Below, piece by piece: positions 45,701 through 56,174 of a stretch of DNA of 64,000 bases. Below the pieces are notes generated by a model that ran no database searches, was not told the origin of the DNA, and saw nothing but the letters and a program-made list of their open reading frames with translations. The first letter of the stretch is position 1, and every line of letters starts with the position of its first letter. The stretch is taken from NCBI GenBank assembly GCA_025024175.1, contig QCXZ01000042.1, forward strand, positions 11,301,501-11,365,500, read 5' to 3'. A program made the translations under genes and the position numbers. This DNA is from Rhyzopertha dominica (Eukaryota; Arthropoda; Insecta; Coleoptera; Bostrichidae).

Positions 45701-48700
45701 CACATTTTTCCGCACGCGTACAATTTCCGTAGTTGTTATAGTTTCGGGGTCCCATATCTTCAGTTCCTTCCTTATCAATTTTAACGGACTTTCACATATG
45801 TCGTCGATAGCGGCGCGTTTAACACTATTACTCAATATTTGTCGATCGAGCAAATTTTCCGGGACTTTTTCGTGGTTATGTTGTAACATGGACTCCGTTA
45901 TTATATTGTCATCACCCTCAATTTTCGCATTAGCCTTACAAGTCGTTTTTCGCGAAACACAACACCACCTTTTTATGTTTCCCGCCAACATTTTATGAAA
46001 ACTGAACTTGAATCCGTCAATAAGTAGCAATTTTTTGCCTTTTTCACTCAAAATTACTGAACTCATTTTGACACGTAATGCAAACAACCAGTATACTATT
46101 AGGTACTTACTTTCTTGCATAGCTCTTTTATATTTATATACCCATATTCTGATTTGGGGATAAAAATATACCTACTACGTACATACAGTTTGAGTCTTAT
46201 AGCTGGGAAAACCCAAAAATTGGTTTACGGCTGTATTTGTCTATTATTTCTACCTGCCGCGGACGCCGGAGACAACTCGACCTACGGCAGGAGACAACTC
46301 GTACCTTTGAAAAACTATCTGCGGATTTTGGGAGACAACTCGGATCGTCCCAAAATTTCAACAGAAGCCGAAATTCCGATACGTTAAGTACCTCAAAAAA
46401 AAAACAAAAATCAGTGCCTTGAATCATGGGAGGTTCGCTAACAGCAGCCGCATTTTATCTAAAAATTGGTTACATTGTTTCTGAAGGAAAATTTTATACT
46501 CTATACAATTCGCAAACTTGTAAAAATGCTGGACCGTTAAAGACTCCAACCAATAATAACCCGAACCCATCACAACACATTGAAGCGGAATTTATAGGCC
46601 CCAAAGCAATGTTTAACAAATAAATAGTGAATATTAATTACCCCACGTTAGAGTGTAAGTATAAAAATTACAGTAGCTGAAATAGTATGTCTTTTTACTC
46701 CAAGCTGCTCTATTTATTCTGTTACCGGTTTAGAGGTTCAATGTTACCTCATCATCGGACAAAATGACAAAAAATCACAAAATTATTCCTGGTCCGAGGT
46801 AACATTGAACCTCTAAACCGGTGACCTTATAAATAAAGGAATGTGGAGTAAAAGGACATAATTTTGTATGCATTGCAATTTTTTAAGCGTCAGCTTCTGT
46901 CGTGCTAGCCAACAGTTAATACATTCATATTTTCTGATTCCGCTAGATGATACAATATAAGTGTTTTAATTACCCGACTTTAAGGAGTTGTATGGTATCC
47001 AAATCGACGTGGATTTTATCCCCACTACCATCCGCAGTAATCCCTACAATAAATTGCAAATCATTTATCGATCCTTCTATACTTCCTGCGGGTCCATAGT
47101 TCTGTACTTTTGCCGCGTACTCCGCGTATACCTAAAAATTAAGAATCGGTTTTAAAACATATCATTTGTCATAAAAAAATTATTTTTGTTTTTGTAAAGT
47201 AATGTAGACAAATGACAATTACTGTTAATATATTTTGCTGATTGTAGTGCACAAATAAACCACAGTTTTTAATTTTAAATCGTGTTAAAGTTTCAATTTT
47301 TTTGCTAAGTCTTCATTATCACTGCCCCAACGCATATATTTATTGCCTTTGAAGAGAGAATGAACAAAACTTTTAGAAAGAGTGTCATAGGTATTGGGAT
47401 TCCGGCGAAATACAACACGACCCATATTGGAAGCAGTTAATCTATATGATCGTTCTTGAAACCACCTCGGATAGCAGATTGACCTATGCTATCTTTTTCT
47501 ATTTCATCAAGTCCTGTTGAAGTTTTTGAAATCAATTCTCCCATTTGCTGCACTTTATAGTCATCATCGATAACATCTTCTTCATCAAATTCACTGTTGA
47601 CTCGGCCATGATCTGAATTGAGACCAACAGACTTGTTCTTTTTTTGTGGTTGATCATCTGCGAAAAGTCTTCTACAAGCTTTATCTCGTTTCCGCTTTGT
47701 AAATTTTCCGGAGGTTCGTTTGGCAATTTTTCGATGAATTATTTGTATCTGTTGCGTTGGTAGTCATGTTTAATAAAAGGTTATGAACATTTTGCACTAA
47801 TATTTTAGAGTATTTCAGTTAATTTTCACAATTTTTATGATCAACAAATACATTGCCTTGGGCATTTTTCAGTGTCTAGATAATCCTGCCAATTGTTCAT
47901 TAAACGAAACATCCTCTGCTTTTCTGAAATTTAGGGCTTTCTTTATTCCACCTCTCATTCGCTCTATGCTACATTTCAAACTTTTGCAGCTTCGCAGGTA
48001 AACCTTATTTTTTGTCGAACTTAAACGACTTTTTGCCATTTGATGCAATTCTGAGACAGTTTCTCACCAGATGATTTGTGCATTTGGCGAACTAGGTATT
48101 GTGGTCCGTAAGGTTTTGCGGTCAGAAGTCTGTCGCCGTCACCTATCAGTTTTACATACTTCAGACCGTGCATATCAATACTTTGAAACTTTCAGCAATT
48201 ATATCGGATTCAATTCAAGTAGACATTCCTTTCCAATTTTTTGTGCATCTGTGCTCTGCACGGGGATTGTTCTCTGCCTGTGCACATTTGATGCAAAATT
48301 TATTTCACACACCTATGTATAGTAGGTGTATTCAAAACTAAAACCTTCGAGTAGCATCTAAGATTTCCCTAGTGATAAAAACAAAGGTGGTGACATTATT
48401 AAGAATTTACGAGCACAATGACCAGTCTGCAAATTATAAAAGGGACAAGGGGTACATCTGCATAGTTTACGAGCGTGAAGCTTCGCCCGCTCGGTGCTAA
48501 AATTGTTCAAATTTGATACAACAAAAACATTATTTTTGCTGCGATAAAGAAAAGAATAAATGTTTTGGGTATCAATATTAAATTTTCTCTGGTGCTCTTG
48601 TCTTATTTTTTGTTTGTTTTCACCTTAATTTTTTTTCTTGCACCTTTTTATTTTTTTTCGGCAAAAATCAGTGTGAATTTCGAAAAAATACGATGACAGC

Positions 48701-51700
48701 TCCCGAGAGAAAGAATTTAAGTGCTCAGATAAAAAACCTCAAATCGATATGATGAAAAATACGGATTTTATCCGGCATAAACCATGCAGAGTAGTACGTA
48801 TAAACAGCCTTTAGTTTGAAAGCTTCATTGATTTTGACCTCGACATTGACGTACTCTTCTATCGCTTTACTTCTATTTTCTCCTTCAATCTGCATTTTTA
48901 ACAATTAGGTTGTTTCATTTTTCTCTTTTTCCTGCTTTTCTGAATTCTCTTCCATTAATCAGATTCTTTCTGTTAGTTCATGCTTTTCGCGCTGCTATTC
49001 TCCTTCTTTTATCTACATGTCTTTTTGTCTTTTCTAACTCTTGCTTTAGCTCTGTATTTTGCTCGTAACAACTCCTGAATCCTTCCTTTATTTCACACAT
49101 CATATCTCTAATTGTTTCGAGTACTTCTTCCATTGCGTTGCTTGTACCTACTGAACGTGTTGATCTTGCAGTAATTTTGCTTCTTTGAAAGACTTTTTCT
49201 CCCGCGTCACAGTTATCTAGACGTGTATCAAGTATTTTACGCTTGTGTGTGTCCTTGCTAAAAAAACCTTGAAGAACATCAACGGGCAAATTACTGCAAC
49301 ACAATAGAGAGAATATGGTGACGCAAAAGCAATGCAAGCTGGTTATGTTGTGGAGATTAGGTTCATGTTAAAAACTTGACAAACGATAATAAGATCGCAC
49401 AGGCTTCAAACTCCAATCAAAAATTGTAAACTTTGTTTTTATTTCAGTTCATCTCCCACGCATCCAAATAATGATAAATGATAATGATTTTGTAAGAATT
49501 AACCAACTTATTATTGACTTACCGTCAATTTCTTGTAGCCTATTCTGATCTCTATGTTCAAAAACGTCATTTTTATTTAGTACTAGAACATCGCCTATGA
49601 GTTTCAAGGTTGCCATGTGTTTAATCTTTCCTGACTTAAAGGTNACATGGCCCTTGATAATGCCAACCAATACATTCTGCAAGAATTATATATTATATTT
49701 TCATTCTAGCCCATAAAGAATCGACTTTACAACAAAATAACCGCTAATACATTCTGTATTATATACAGGGTTTCCATAAATGATTCATGCATACAGGGCG
49801 CTTATGGAAATTATCGATTAAATCAATTTGCCACCTCTCAGGAAAGTGACGTATACTTGTCATCTGTCGATTTTTGAATTATTTGATATATTTTAATACG
49901 AGAAAACGCGGGGGAGTGTGTATTTTCAACATATTCTGTAGTGTTTTTAAGGTTGTAACCTTCACTACTATCGCCGTGCATATTGTAACTTGGCAGCAGT
50001 TACAAAAAGGCAGCATAAAGAATGCAGAAATCAACGCGTTGCATGAATCATTTATAGAAGCCCTGTACAAGGTATCTAACGAAAAGATTTAAATTCTGCG
50101 TGACCCTGGATTGTTACACCTAACAAGAAGAAAAAATGAATTTTGCATTCGGGGATCTATTCGTGCTTGTAAAGCTAAGGTGCTAAGGTGCACCAAATAT
50201 GAGGTTTTTTAGTATTGTATAATATCAGTGTGTTTACAATCATTTTTCAAAATTTCAATATTTTTATTTTATCCTTTTGCTTGATGCATTTATAATTTAT
50301 TATAAGGTTGAGAAAATATTATTATATTATATTAATGAGTGACATTATTACTGGGTATTTTTATGCAAAATTGAATAAAGACCTCCATTTACTATAAAAA
50401 AATAAGAATGTCACACGGCATGAAAATATTTTTTATTTTATTTATAGTACAATTAATATCAAATTTCAAACACTATCGTATGAAACCTGAATTTACTTTT
50501 TATTCAGTACAAGGTTCTGGGTATCAGTTAAATACATTCTTTTTTATATTTTTTATATTTTAGTGTATAATGTAAATACAACTGTCATTCTCTTAAAGAA
50601 AAGGGAATTCTTATTCAAAACCAAAATAAGAAAATCAATTTTACTCACTCACTGTACTTTTCTTATGGAATGAACGATCCATTTTCTATGAGAAATTCTA
50701 TTTAAATGTTAGTTTAAAGTTGTAATGCCAATTTGATGTATTGTTAAAATGTTTCCCAATTAAACGAAGTAAGCGGGTGATTTGTAAACTATCAACGGTT
50801 CCCGCATTGGTCATAGAGGATAACATCAATACGACTAAGTCTTCAAATGTTCACCCAATTGTTCAAAATATCTGACATCGACATCGCGAATAAATATCTT
50901 AACATTTGGTTTCAAAAAATACGTTGCGCGAATTTGGTTCCCAATTTCAACGTTACCTGAATCTATCTTACGCTTTAAATATGTGCACATCATTAAATTA
51001 GTTTCTTCAAATATGTTGTCCGGATGTAGTACCATTAATAGAGCCCCCTCAGCTTTAGCAAGGAATTTAAAAGTGCAACAACATATTATGATGTGTTCCA
51101 TTTAAAATAAAAGGATGAAGTACTGTGTAGCAAAATAAATAAGTATATCTCTAGAATAAAAAGAAAAGAAGTTACAAAAGAATGCAGCACGAAATGGACA
51201 CCGTTTATTACTTGAAATAGATATGACTGTATTCAACATAAGGAAGCTATTTAACTTAGAAGTTAATTAAATGTGCCGAGCACTTAAAATCACTTTGTAG
51301 TAAATACTAAAATCATCATATACACTCTATTGCCATTGACCTACTAAGTACTAATTAATTAAGTACAAATTACAGTATACACAGAGCTTTTACAATATTT
51401 TAGTAAGAACTCGCGATAATTATATGATAAGTAAATAACCCGCTGCAAATTGAATCAATACTTCCACATCCAATTGTCAAAATGGCATTTACGTTTTTAT
51501 TTCTTATACTATACGCTTAGTAATCAGGTTTTGAGCATTTCTTCTCTCTACACATTTTTTCTAAGACAAACAGTCCTCGTGATATTAGCATAAAAATATT
51601 AATTTTAAAATCGGTTATTTCCAAATAACTCGAAAATTATTAACTTAACAAAAAATCACAAGAGTGATTTCTGATCAGAAATTTGATTTTCTATATAATC

Positions 51701-54700
51701 GTGTGAGCAGGGTCCAAAATGGGTTTTTTGGAAATATTTCGAAAATGTCAAAATTTTGAATAAATTTTTGTGATATTTAATTTCCTATCTGATGTTATTT
51801 TCATTTTTTGAATATATTAAGTATATTCGGAGATATTTAGGAAAAACCGTTTTCTTTAAGTGACGCTTTTTGCTATCTTCTAAACAGTTTGCAGCATCGA
51901 AAATTTATAAGAACGAATAATACTCGCAATTATTCTACTAATCACATACTGAAACGAAAAAAAAATTTGCAAAAAGGTTAGTTACCCCCCAATTTCGCCC
52001 CCTTCCCGATACCCTACTTACCCCACAAACAATAGGTCGCTTTGAGTAGTTGAGATTTATACGTTTGCCAAATTTCAAGTTCATATATTAAGTCTTTCGA
52101 AAGTTATCGTGTCCACAAACAATACCGTACCGCAGACACAGAGACAAGAAATTTTTTGCTCAAATTTTGCGTTTTCGGCCATTTTAAAGCAAATGAGCAA
52201 ATAAAAGTTTTTGAAATTTTTTTTCGCGATACAATACTTCCCATCCGTTGGATGTGGAAGTAATAATATACGATATAAAATGCATGTCTATGCTGTGCTG
52301 TCTACACCTCAACAAACTGCAGATAGATCTATTTCGCTGTCATTACAGCTCATCAGTGCAGTTTAGGTCTAGTGTAGACAGCACGGCATAGAACTTTTTG
52401 CTTATATACCAAAGCAATGGTATGATGAAAGTAAGAATTTAGGATGGCAATGCCATCTGTCAGCATTACGCTGACATGATGACAAAGCCACCTAGCTGCC
52501 TTAACGGGTACTACTTCCTACACTAGACCTAAACTGCACTGATGAGCTGTAATGACAGCGAAATAGATCTATCTGCAGTTGGTTGAGGTGTAGACAGCAC
52601 AGCATAGACATGCATTTTAATGTATATTGTTTCTTGCCCGCTAGCAAAAAGTGTCCTGGTGGTCTGCTCTCAAATTGAAGTATGCAGTTGCATGCCAATT
52701 TGTCAGGCTGCAGGTTACTTCCTTTAGGAAGTAGTACCCGTTAAGGCAGCTAGGTGGCTTTGTCATCATGTCAGTGTAATGCTGACAGATGGCATTGCCA
52801 TCCTAAATTCTTAATATACGATATAATTATAAATATATTATATATGACGCGACTAATCTCGGTATCATCAGAAGCACTATCTCTAGCCCAGTTAATTCTA
52901 GTTTCAAAAGGTGGTCAAGCTTTTGTATTAGTATCTTAAACTTACTTACAATTTCAAACCATTTTATTATATCATGGAATATATACGGGTCTCGTTCATT
53001 AGCGGTCATGTAGTTGTTGAGATGCTCTATGACTCCCTCTACTTGCTGGGTTACCTTCTCTACTAATTCTTCGTGGTTCCTATACTGAATCTGTTGTCTA
53101 CATCAAAAACACGTATGTGAGCATACCTGCAATATTGCTGATTGGAGAGAGAGAAGACGCGAAAGTATTGATACCGGTATCGTTATCGACACGTATTTCA
53201 TTGAAAACTATCGATACAGCTGAAGAAAGTCCAAAAAATTGGCTACTTTTCATGTTTGCTAGTTGCTACACCACAGACGGGAGACCGGTAGGATGCCGAG
53301 TGACATCACGGCCCAGAGACAATACTATTGCTTACATTTCACCTAAACGGAGCCCTGAAGCACACAGGTTATTTTTAAACGATATTTTAGGGGGTGTCCT
53401 GTTTAAACGAGGCTGCCAGAACCCTTACTGGCACACCATTTGCTATTTTTAAGAACATAAAATAAAATTTCAAAGCAAAAGCTGCAAATTATATGATAAG
53501 CGCGGGAATTCTTCAGAATGGCCGAAGTAAGTCTGTTCATTTGTTACTGCTCTTTATACACTTCTTAATTTGATATATACAGGGTCCGCCACTTAAAACT
53601 CCCCAGGCTCGTATTTTCTTTATTTTTTTAGGTACAACCTTAAGTTATATATGAAATTGTCGGTCTTTTTAAGCTCTTTAAAAATAGAATATTGGGTGTA
53701 GAACGAACTTTGTACTTTATTTATTCAAAAGTTACTCCAAATTTTTGGGTTTTGTGTGCAGCGATGGGTATGTAGGCATAATTTGTACCGTAATAAGCCA
53801 CTAAAGTAACACTTAAAAAATTCTGAACAACCCTATTAACAAAAATGGCGGCGACTAGTTTTTCTTGTTTTTCACTAAGGAGTAAAAATTACGCATACAT
53901 GGTGAAGACACAAATTGAAGAAAATAAAAGCCGGCATCCAACTATAAAGCAATATTTATTATACGGGGTAAGGTTAAAAAATATTTACAAAAATTAACTT
54001 TATTTGCAAAATATGATAATCTGCAAAAAAAATTTACACACCCAATATTCCATTTTTAAAGAGTTTAAAAAGACCTACAATTTGACATATAACTTAAGGT
54101 TGTACCTAAAAAAAATAAAGAAAATACGAGCCTGGGGAGTTTTGGGTGGCGAACCCTGTATATATTATAGAACGTCTTCAGGGTCCTTATAGGTTTATTA
54201 TAAGTTCTGTATTAGGGAAGTAGACCTCTTTATATTTGAATAAAACTCTTTTTTATTTGGCCAAGCTTTCGAGGTGTTTCTCCTCTTCGTCAAGGCGTCT
54301 AATAGTAAAAAGTAATGAAGCAGGGTACATTACATAACAGTCTTACTTTCATATAAGTTGAGTTTTCGTATTGATTATAATAACATCATCATTTTAATTA
54401 ATTTAATATGTGACAATTTATGACATATTTCATAATAGCAAAAAAACACAAACTAATCAATCAATGAAGATTTAAATGTTCAATCCAATTATTACTAAAT
54501 AATACTACTAATTTAATGGGCCATCATAGAATTCATTTTTTGATAAACATAAGAAATAAATATAGATCGCACTAAGTGTTGATGGATAACCCTGCTTTTG
54601 TAAAGATATCTGGACCATCAAGATTATTTGTTTTCGTCAGAAAAGAGGAAAATAACATGGTTTAATTGTAAAGTTTTGGATTACATTTTCCCAATTTCGA

Positions 54701-56174
54701 TTCATATTCTCACGAGCAAATTCCAAACGGTCTGTTTTATGGTTCTTTCAGAAAAACAACCATAAAAAGTCTCTTACGGTAATAACGAATCAACGAAAGA
54801 AGATAATAAGATAGATGTATAAGGAAAAGGGAATATGCTGCCAAGGTATATGAGCCCAAATATTAATACAGCTTGTGGTTAGCTCAGAATCGGCGACATA
54901 GCGAACAATTGCTATCAACTCTTAAAGCTCTTCTAGTGTTAGGTTCTTGTATTGTCGTTATTGTTGGTGTCATAATAGTGAAGTAGTTCCGTGCGTCTGA
55001 TAATTGTGGTACAGAAAATCTCGGGAGACGGCAACTGCTTTCGAAGCACATTGAGTTACCAAATGTACGGGGAAACATTACCCAATAAGAACACAAGAAC
55101 CGCCCAAGAAAAACAAGAAGAAAAGCGGGAAGAAGAAATCATAATGTCAAGAACAGAAAGAAGCAATAAGTAAGAAAGCGCTATGACAGTGCGAAATAAT
55201 TGTACAGAAACTAGGAAAACATGTAAACAAATCCAGTCACAAAAAATTGGGATGGTCCTAAAGAAACTCCACTGTATAGAAAAGGAAAGATACTAATACA
55301 CAAGACGGGGGAGTAATATCACCCCATTTAGAGATCCAACAAGCGAATGGATAAACACATACGAAATCACTCAAGAAACAGCAACACAAACAGGAGTCAA
55401 ACAAATATTGTGAATTATAAGATTTTAAGTTCATAATTTGTTCTAGTGCTACGTTCTTGCGTTTACATTGTTATTGTGATTGTCGTTACAGTGAAGTAGT
55501 TCCTGAAGAACAGTGGTCAGAAATCGCAAAAGACAAGAAAACAATAAATACGGAAGTCTTAAAGCTGTATACAATCTCAGACAGCAGCTCGTCCGAGGAA
55601 GAACGAGAACAATGCAGCCGAACTAAGCTACCATCCAACACGGAGGCTAATAAAAAGTATCCGATAGTTGGATGCCCTGAAAACCGCCCCCTTCCAATCC
55701 CCAAGCTCATGTAACGTGGGAGCCCACTAGCAACAAGCGTGTAACCCCTCGAAGACGTAGCCGGCCCGGCAGTATATCCGGGAGCGGCAGAAATGCCTAC
55801 CGTACGCTGGTTCAATCAATCAATCAGAAGCCTCGGACATTTTCTTAGTTTTCGGCGTACAATGTATTCTTCAGAACCCTCCCTATAGTAAATTTTGAAA
55901 CAGCGAGCCCGCATTGCCTGATAAAGTACGTTATTACGGTATCATACGTCATTTATACCAAATATCAATACTTTCTACCTATAAGTAGCGTCCCTAGCTA
56001 TCTCTATGAACAAATAAAGTAAACATAGCCGATGTATTATACTCACCCTACAAGGTAATCCTTTGCTTTAGTTATAGTTGCGTTGCTCAGAATTGGAACG
56101 TCATTATTCAGTGCTAATGATGGGCTTTGGGCTGAAACAAATGTTAGCAGTGCTAAAAATGGTATGTTTGTCAT
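42760..56174 (-). CDS. Group 7 allergen-like secreted protein, paralogue D (one frameshift)
   Basis: Five exons: 56174..56047, 53097..52950, 49676..49523, 47131..46974 and 42919..42760 (TAA). They sum to 748 nt, one too many. The extra base is in exon 3, in the A-run at about 49568-49577: before it the frame reads HMATLKLIGDVLVL, and after it, one base shifted, FLNIEIRIGYKKLT, which restores the family strand and the exon phase. Without that base the product would be 248 aa. Other blocks are a signal peptide (MTNIPFLALLTFVSA), EELVEKVTQQVEGVIEHLNNY, NYGPAGSIEGSINDLQ and VDMKFSCSILIDWIVNALGN. All splice sites are intact and an N lies in the same exon (49644), so either a consensus error or a young pseudogene is possible. 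Exons 4-5 are closest to those of E. Confidence 0.72.
43066..43110. repeat. (TCAGG)n tract, nine units
   Basis: Nine perfect GGTCA units in a row, a permutation of TCAGG. TCAGG is the telomeric unit of many beetles, so this is either an interstitial telomere-like tract or a chance pentamer expansion. It abuts the transposase remnant at 43108. Confidence 0.9.
43108..43256 (-). pseudogene. Transposase remnant (SDEATFHKHG type)
   Basis: Minus strand reads FHAYHIQLHQELY (43255-43217), then after a break FGHALFSDEATFHKHG (43160-43113), ending in the pentamer tract. These are consecutive blocks of a known insect transposase type (HPYHIQLHQEL, then the first catalytic SDEATFH). Same group as the remnant at 1737-1985. 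Confidence 0.65.
43900..44715. repeat. Diverged tandem copies of the 3' end of the MULE gene
   Basis: The segment around the stop codon (TTGTCAGTCTATTTCGGTG..., AAGAAATTGCTTTCACAAAA) recurs in weaker form near 43915, 44040, 44230, 44345 and 44430, at roughly 85-190 bp spacing. It looks like an old tandem duplication of the last ~60 bp plus flank. Confidence 0.45.
44440..44622. repeat. Large palindrome with tRNA-like core
   Basis: Arms TTAAAACGGCTTTTAAATTT... and ...AAATTTAAAAGCCGTTTTAA, plus GAGTTGCCTCTGGCGGGATT and its complement, fold back over a loop of about 30 bp. The minus strand of the core (GTGAGTTAAAATCCCGCC) resembles the T-arm and 3' stem of a tRNA. Confidence 0.7.
44660..46066 (-). 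CDS. FLYWCH zinc finger / MULE transposase, 468 aa
   Basis: Intact single frame. I choose the ATG at 46066 (MSSVILSEKGKK) because the FLYWCH domain starts directly after it; the frame is open further up to 46120, but AAGTAAGTAC there looks like a splice donor or chance extension. Residues ~4-65 form the FLYWCH finger (F-x-F-x-K, W-C-C, C-K-A, H-N-H). Residues ~165-330 match the MULE transposase core: FYVDGTFDYCPRYFLQLF with the first aspartate, PHTITADFENAI with the second, CRFHLGQSWYRK after it. The C-terminal part (RSTNARESFHAKYN, then IHQFCKVL) is as in MULE-derived proteins. It lies on the same strand as paralogue D, inside intron 4 of that gene, between inverted repeats. It is most likely a transposon gene rather than a host gene. 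Confidence 0.8.
   Translation of the reverse strand: MSSVILSEKGKKLLLIDGFKFSFHKMLAGNIKRWCCVSRKTTCKANAKIEGDDNIITESMLQHNHEKVPENLLDRQILSNSVKRAAIDDICESPLKLIRKELKIWDPETITTTEIVRVRKNVYHARSSQLPRLPKNRDEFHALLAQTQLKTNKGENFITKNDYVNNIVIFSCECNLRFLSSLSDFYVDGTFDYCPRYFLQLFTNNGLKNGHYIPPVFCLLPNKNTLSYKMVFSILKEECLKLGCVVSPHTITADFENAIHSSIAEIFPDTRIRECRFHLGQSWYRKIQELGLSTEYKKKNEEATNVTRYLTYIFGLPFLRPECVGDCFALDFEEFRPDNEVVTKFSDYLVDNYIAEDSKFPPHIWAEHSSSLQRSTNARESFHAKYNSSFYAPHPNIHQFCKVLLDFQIDTYIKMRSVDNVSKVCDKNVLKRRDFVEAKIKELETNSNFKNIDFVKAISYHFKVYPPK
46687..46859. repeat. Foldback element with 64-bp arms
   Basis: Arms 46687-46750 and 46796-46859 are inverted repeats, perfect over the inner 27 bp or so (ACCGGTTTAGAGGTTCAATG and on), with a 45-bp loop. 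No coding content; probably a MITE. Confidence 0.8.
47132..48814. other. Intron 3 of paralogue D, first part
   Basis: Open frames at 47532-47726 (minus) and 48071-48341 are not recognised; the region may be an old transposon. Confidence 0.3.
48815..49337 (-). pseudogene. LINE ORF1-like coiled-coil fragment
   Basis: Minus-strand frames read MEEVLETIRDMMCEIKEGF then NTELKQELEKTKRHVDKRRR, and in a shifted frame MEENSEKQEKEKNETT and NRSKAIEEYVNVEVKINEAF. Coiled coil followed by an (I)KI-x-E-A-F/Y-K-L type segment is the layout of ORF1 proteins of some LINEs. An uncertain but reasonable call. Confidence 0.4.
49764..50067. mobile_element. MITE, 304 bp
   Basis: The ends TACAGGG-TTC-ATAAATGATTCATGCA and its inverse (TGCATGAATCATTTATAGAA then CCCTGTA) are ~30-bp inverted repeats. 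Fragments of the same family occur near 36150 and at 39405-39472. Confidence 0.75.
50068..52272. other. Intron 2 of paralogue D, AT-rich
   Basis: No convincing gene. The minus-strand frame 50835-51101 (88 codons) is open but unrecognised. Confidence 0.3.
52273..52815. repeat. Compound inverted repeat (blocks X-Y-X'-Y')
   Basis: Block X (52277-52400, starts AATGCATGTCTATGCTGTGC) is repeated in inverse at about 52513-52620. Block Y (about 52430-52512, TTAGGATGGCAATGCCATCT... to GGGTACTACTTCCT) is repeated in inverse at about 52723-52808. X is itself bounded by inverted CTATGC-GTGCTGTCTACAC. A single related copy is at 33110-33420. Confidence 0.75.
53578..54160. mobile_element. Long-TIR MITE, 583 bp
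   Basis: Starts TACAGGGTCCGCCACTTAAA and ends in the inverse (TTTTGGGTGGCGAACCCTGTA). The inverted arms extend over about 120 bp each, with TA-rich flanks on both sides. No transposase inside. It lies in intron 1 of paralogue D. Confidence 0.85.
54985..55171 (+). pseudogene. OTU-type protease motif fragment
   Basis: Reads KISGDGNCFRSTLSYQMYGE, then a charged tail. G-D-G-N-C-x-F-R-S is the catalytic cysteine block of OTU deubiquitinases, which also occur inside some retroelements. The catalytic histidine region is missing. Confidence 0.5.
55457..55714 (+). pseudogene. Unidentified acidic coding fragment after the OTU motif
   Basis: Open frame with SEVVPEEQWSEIAKDKK and a serine/glutamate run (ISDSSSSEEEREQ). 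It is probably part of the same retroelement as the OTU motif; I cannot name it. Confidence 0.3.

Larger units (their letters stand above)
43684..46352. mobile_element. MULE (Mutator-like) DNA transposon, apparently with intact transposase
   Basis: Both ends carry GAGTTGTCTCC motifs pointing inwards. On the left, CGAGTTGTCTCCCAAA (43693) and GAGTTGTCTCCGGCG (43750); on the right, in inverted orientation, GAGTTGTCTCCCAAA, a third copy followed by TGCCG, and GAGTTGTCTCCGGCG (46264-46350). The outer ends also share GAAA-TTT-GGAC. Exact termini and the target duplication could not be fixed. One long reading frame lies between them, so the element may be autonomous. Confidence 0.7.

Noticed and set aside
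44660..46120. Start of the FLYWCH/MULE gene at 46120
   Set aside because: The 18 extra residues are hydrophobic and overlap a likely splice donor; the FLYWCH domain begins right after the ATG at 46066.
46115..46427. Short frames on both strands at the right end of the MULE
   Set aside because: They run through the inverted GAGTTGTCTCC cluster and have no domain.
49874..50092. Open frames on both strands over 49874-50092
   Set aside because: They lie almost wholly inside the MITE at 49764-50067 and include its terminal repeat.
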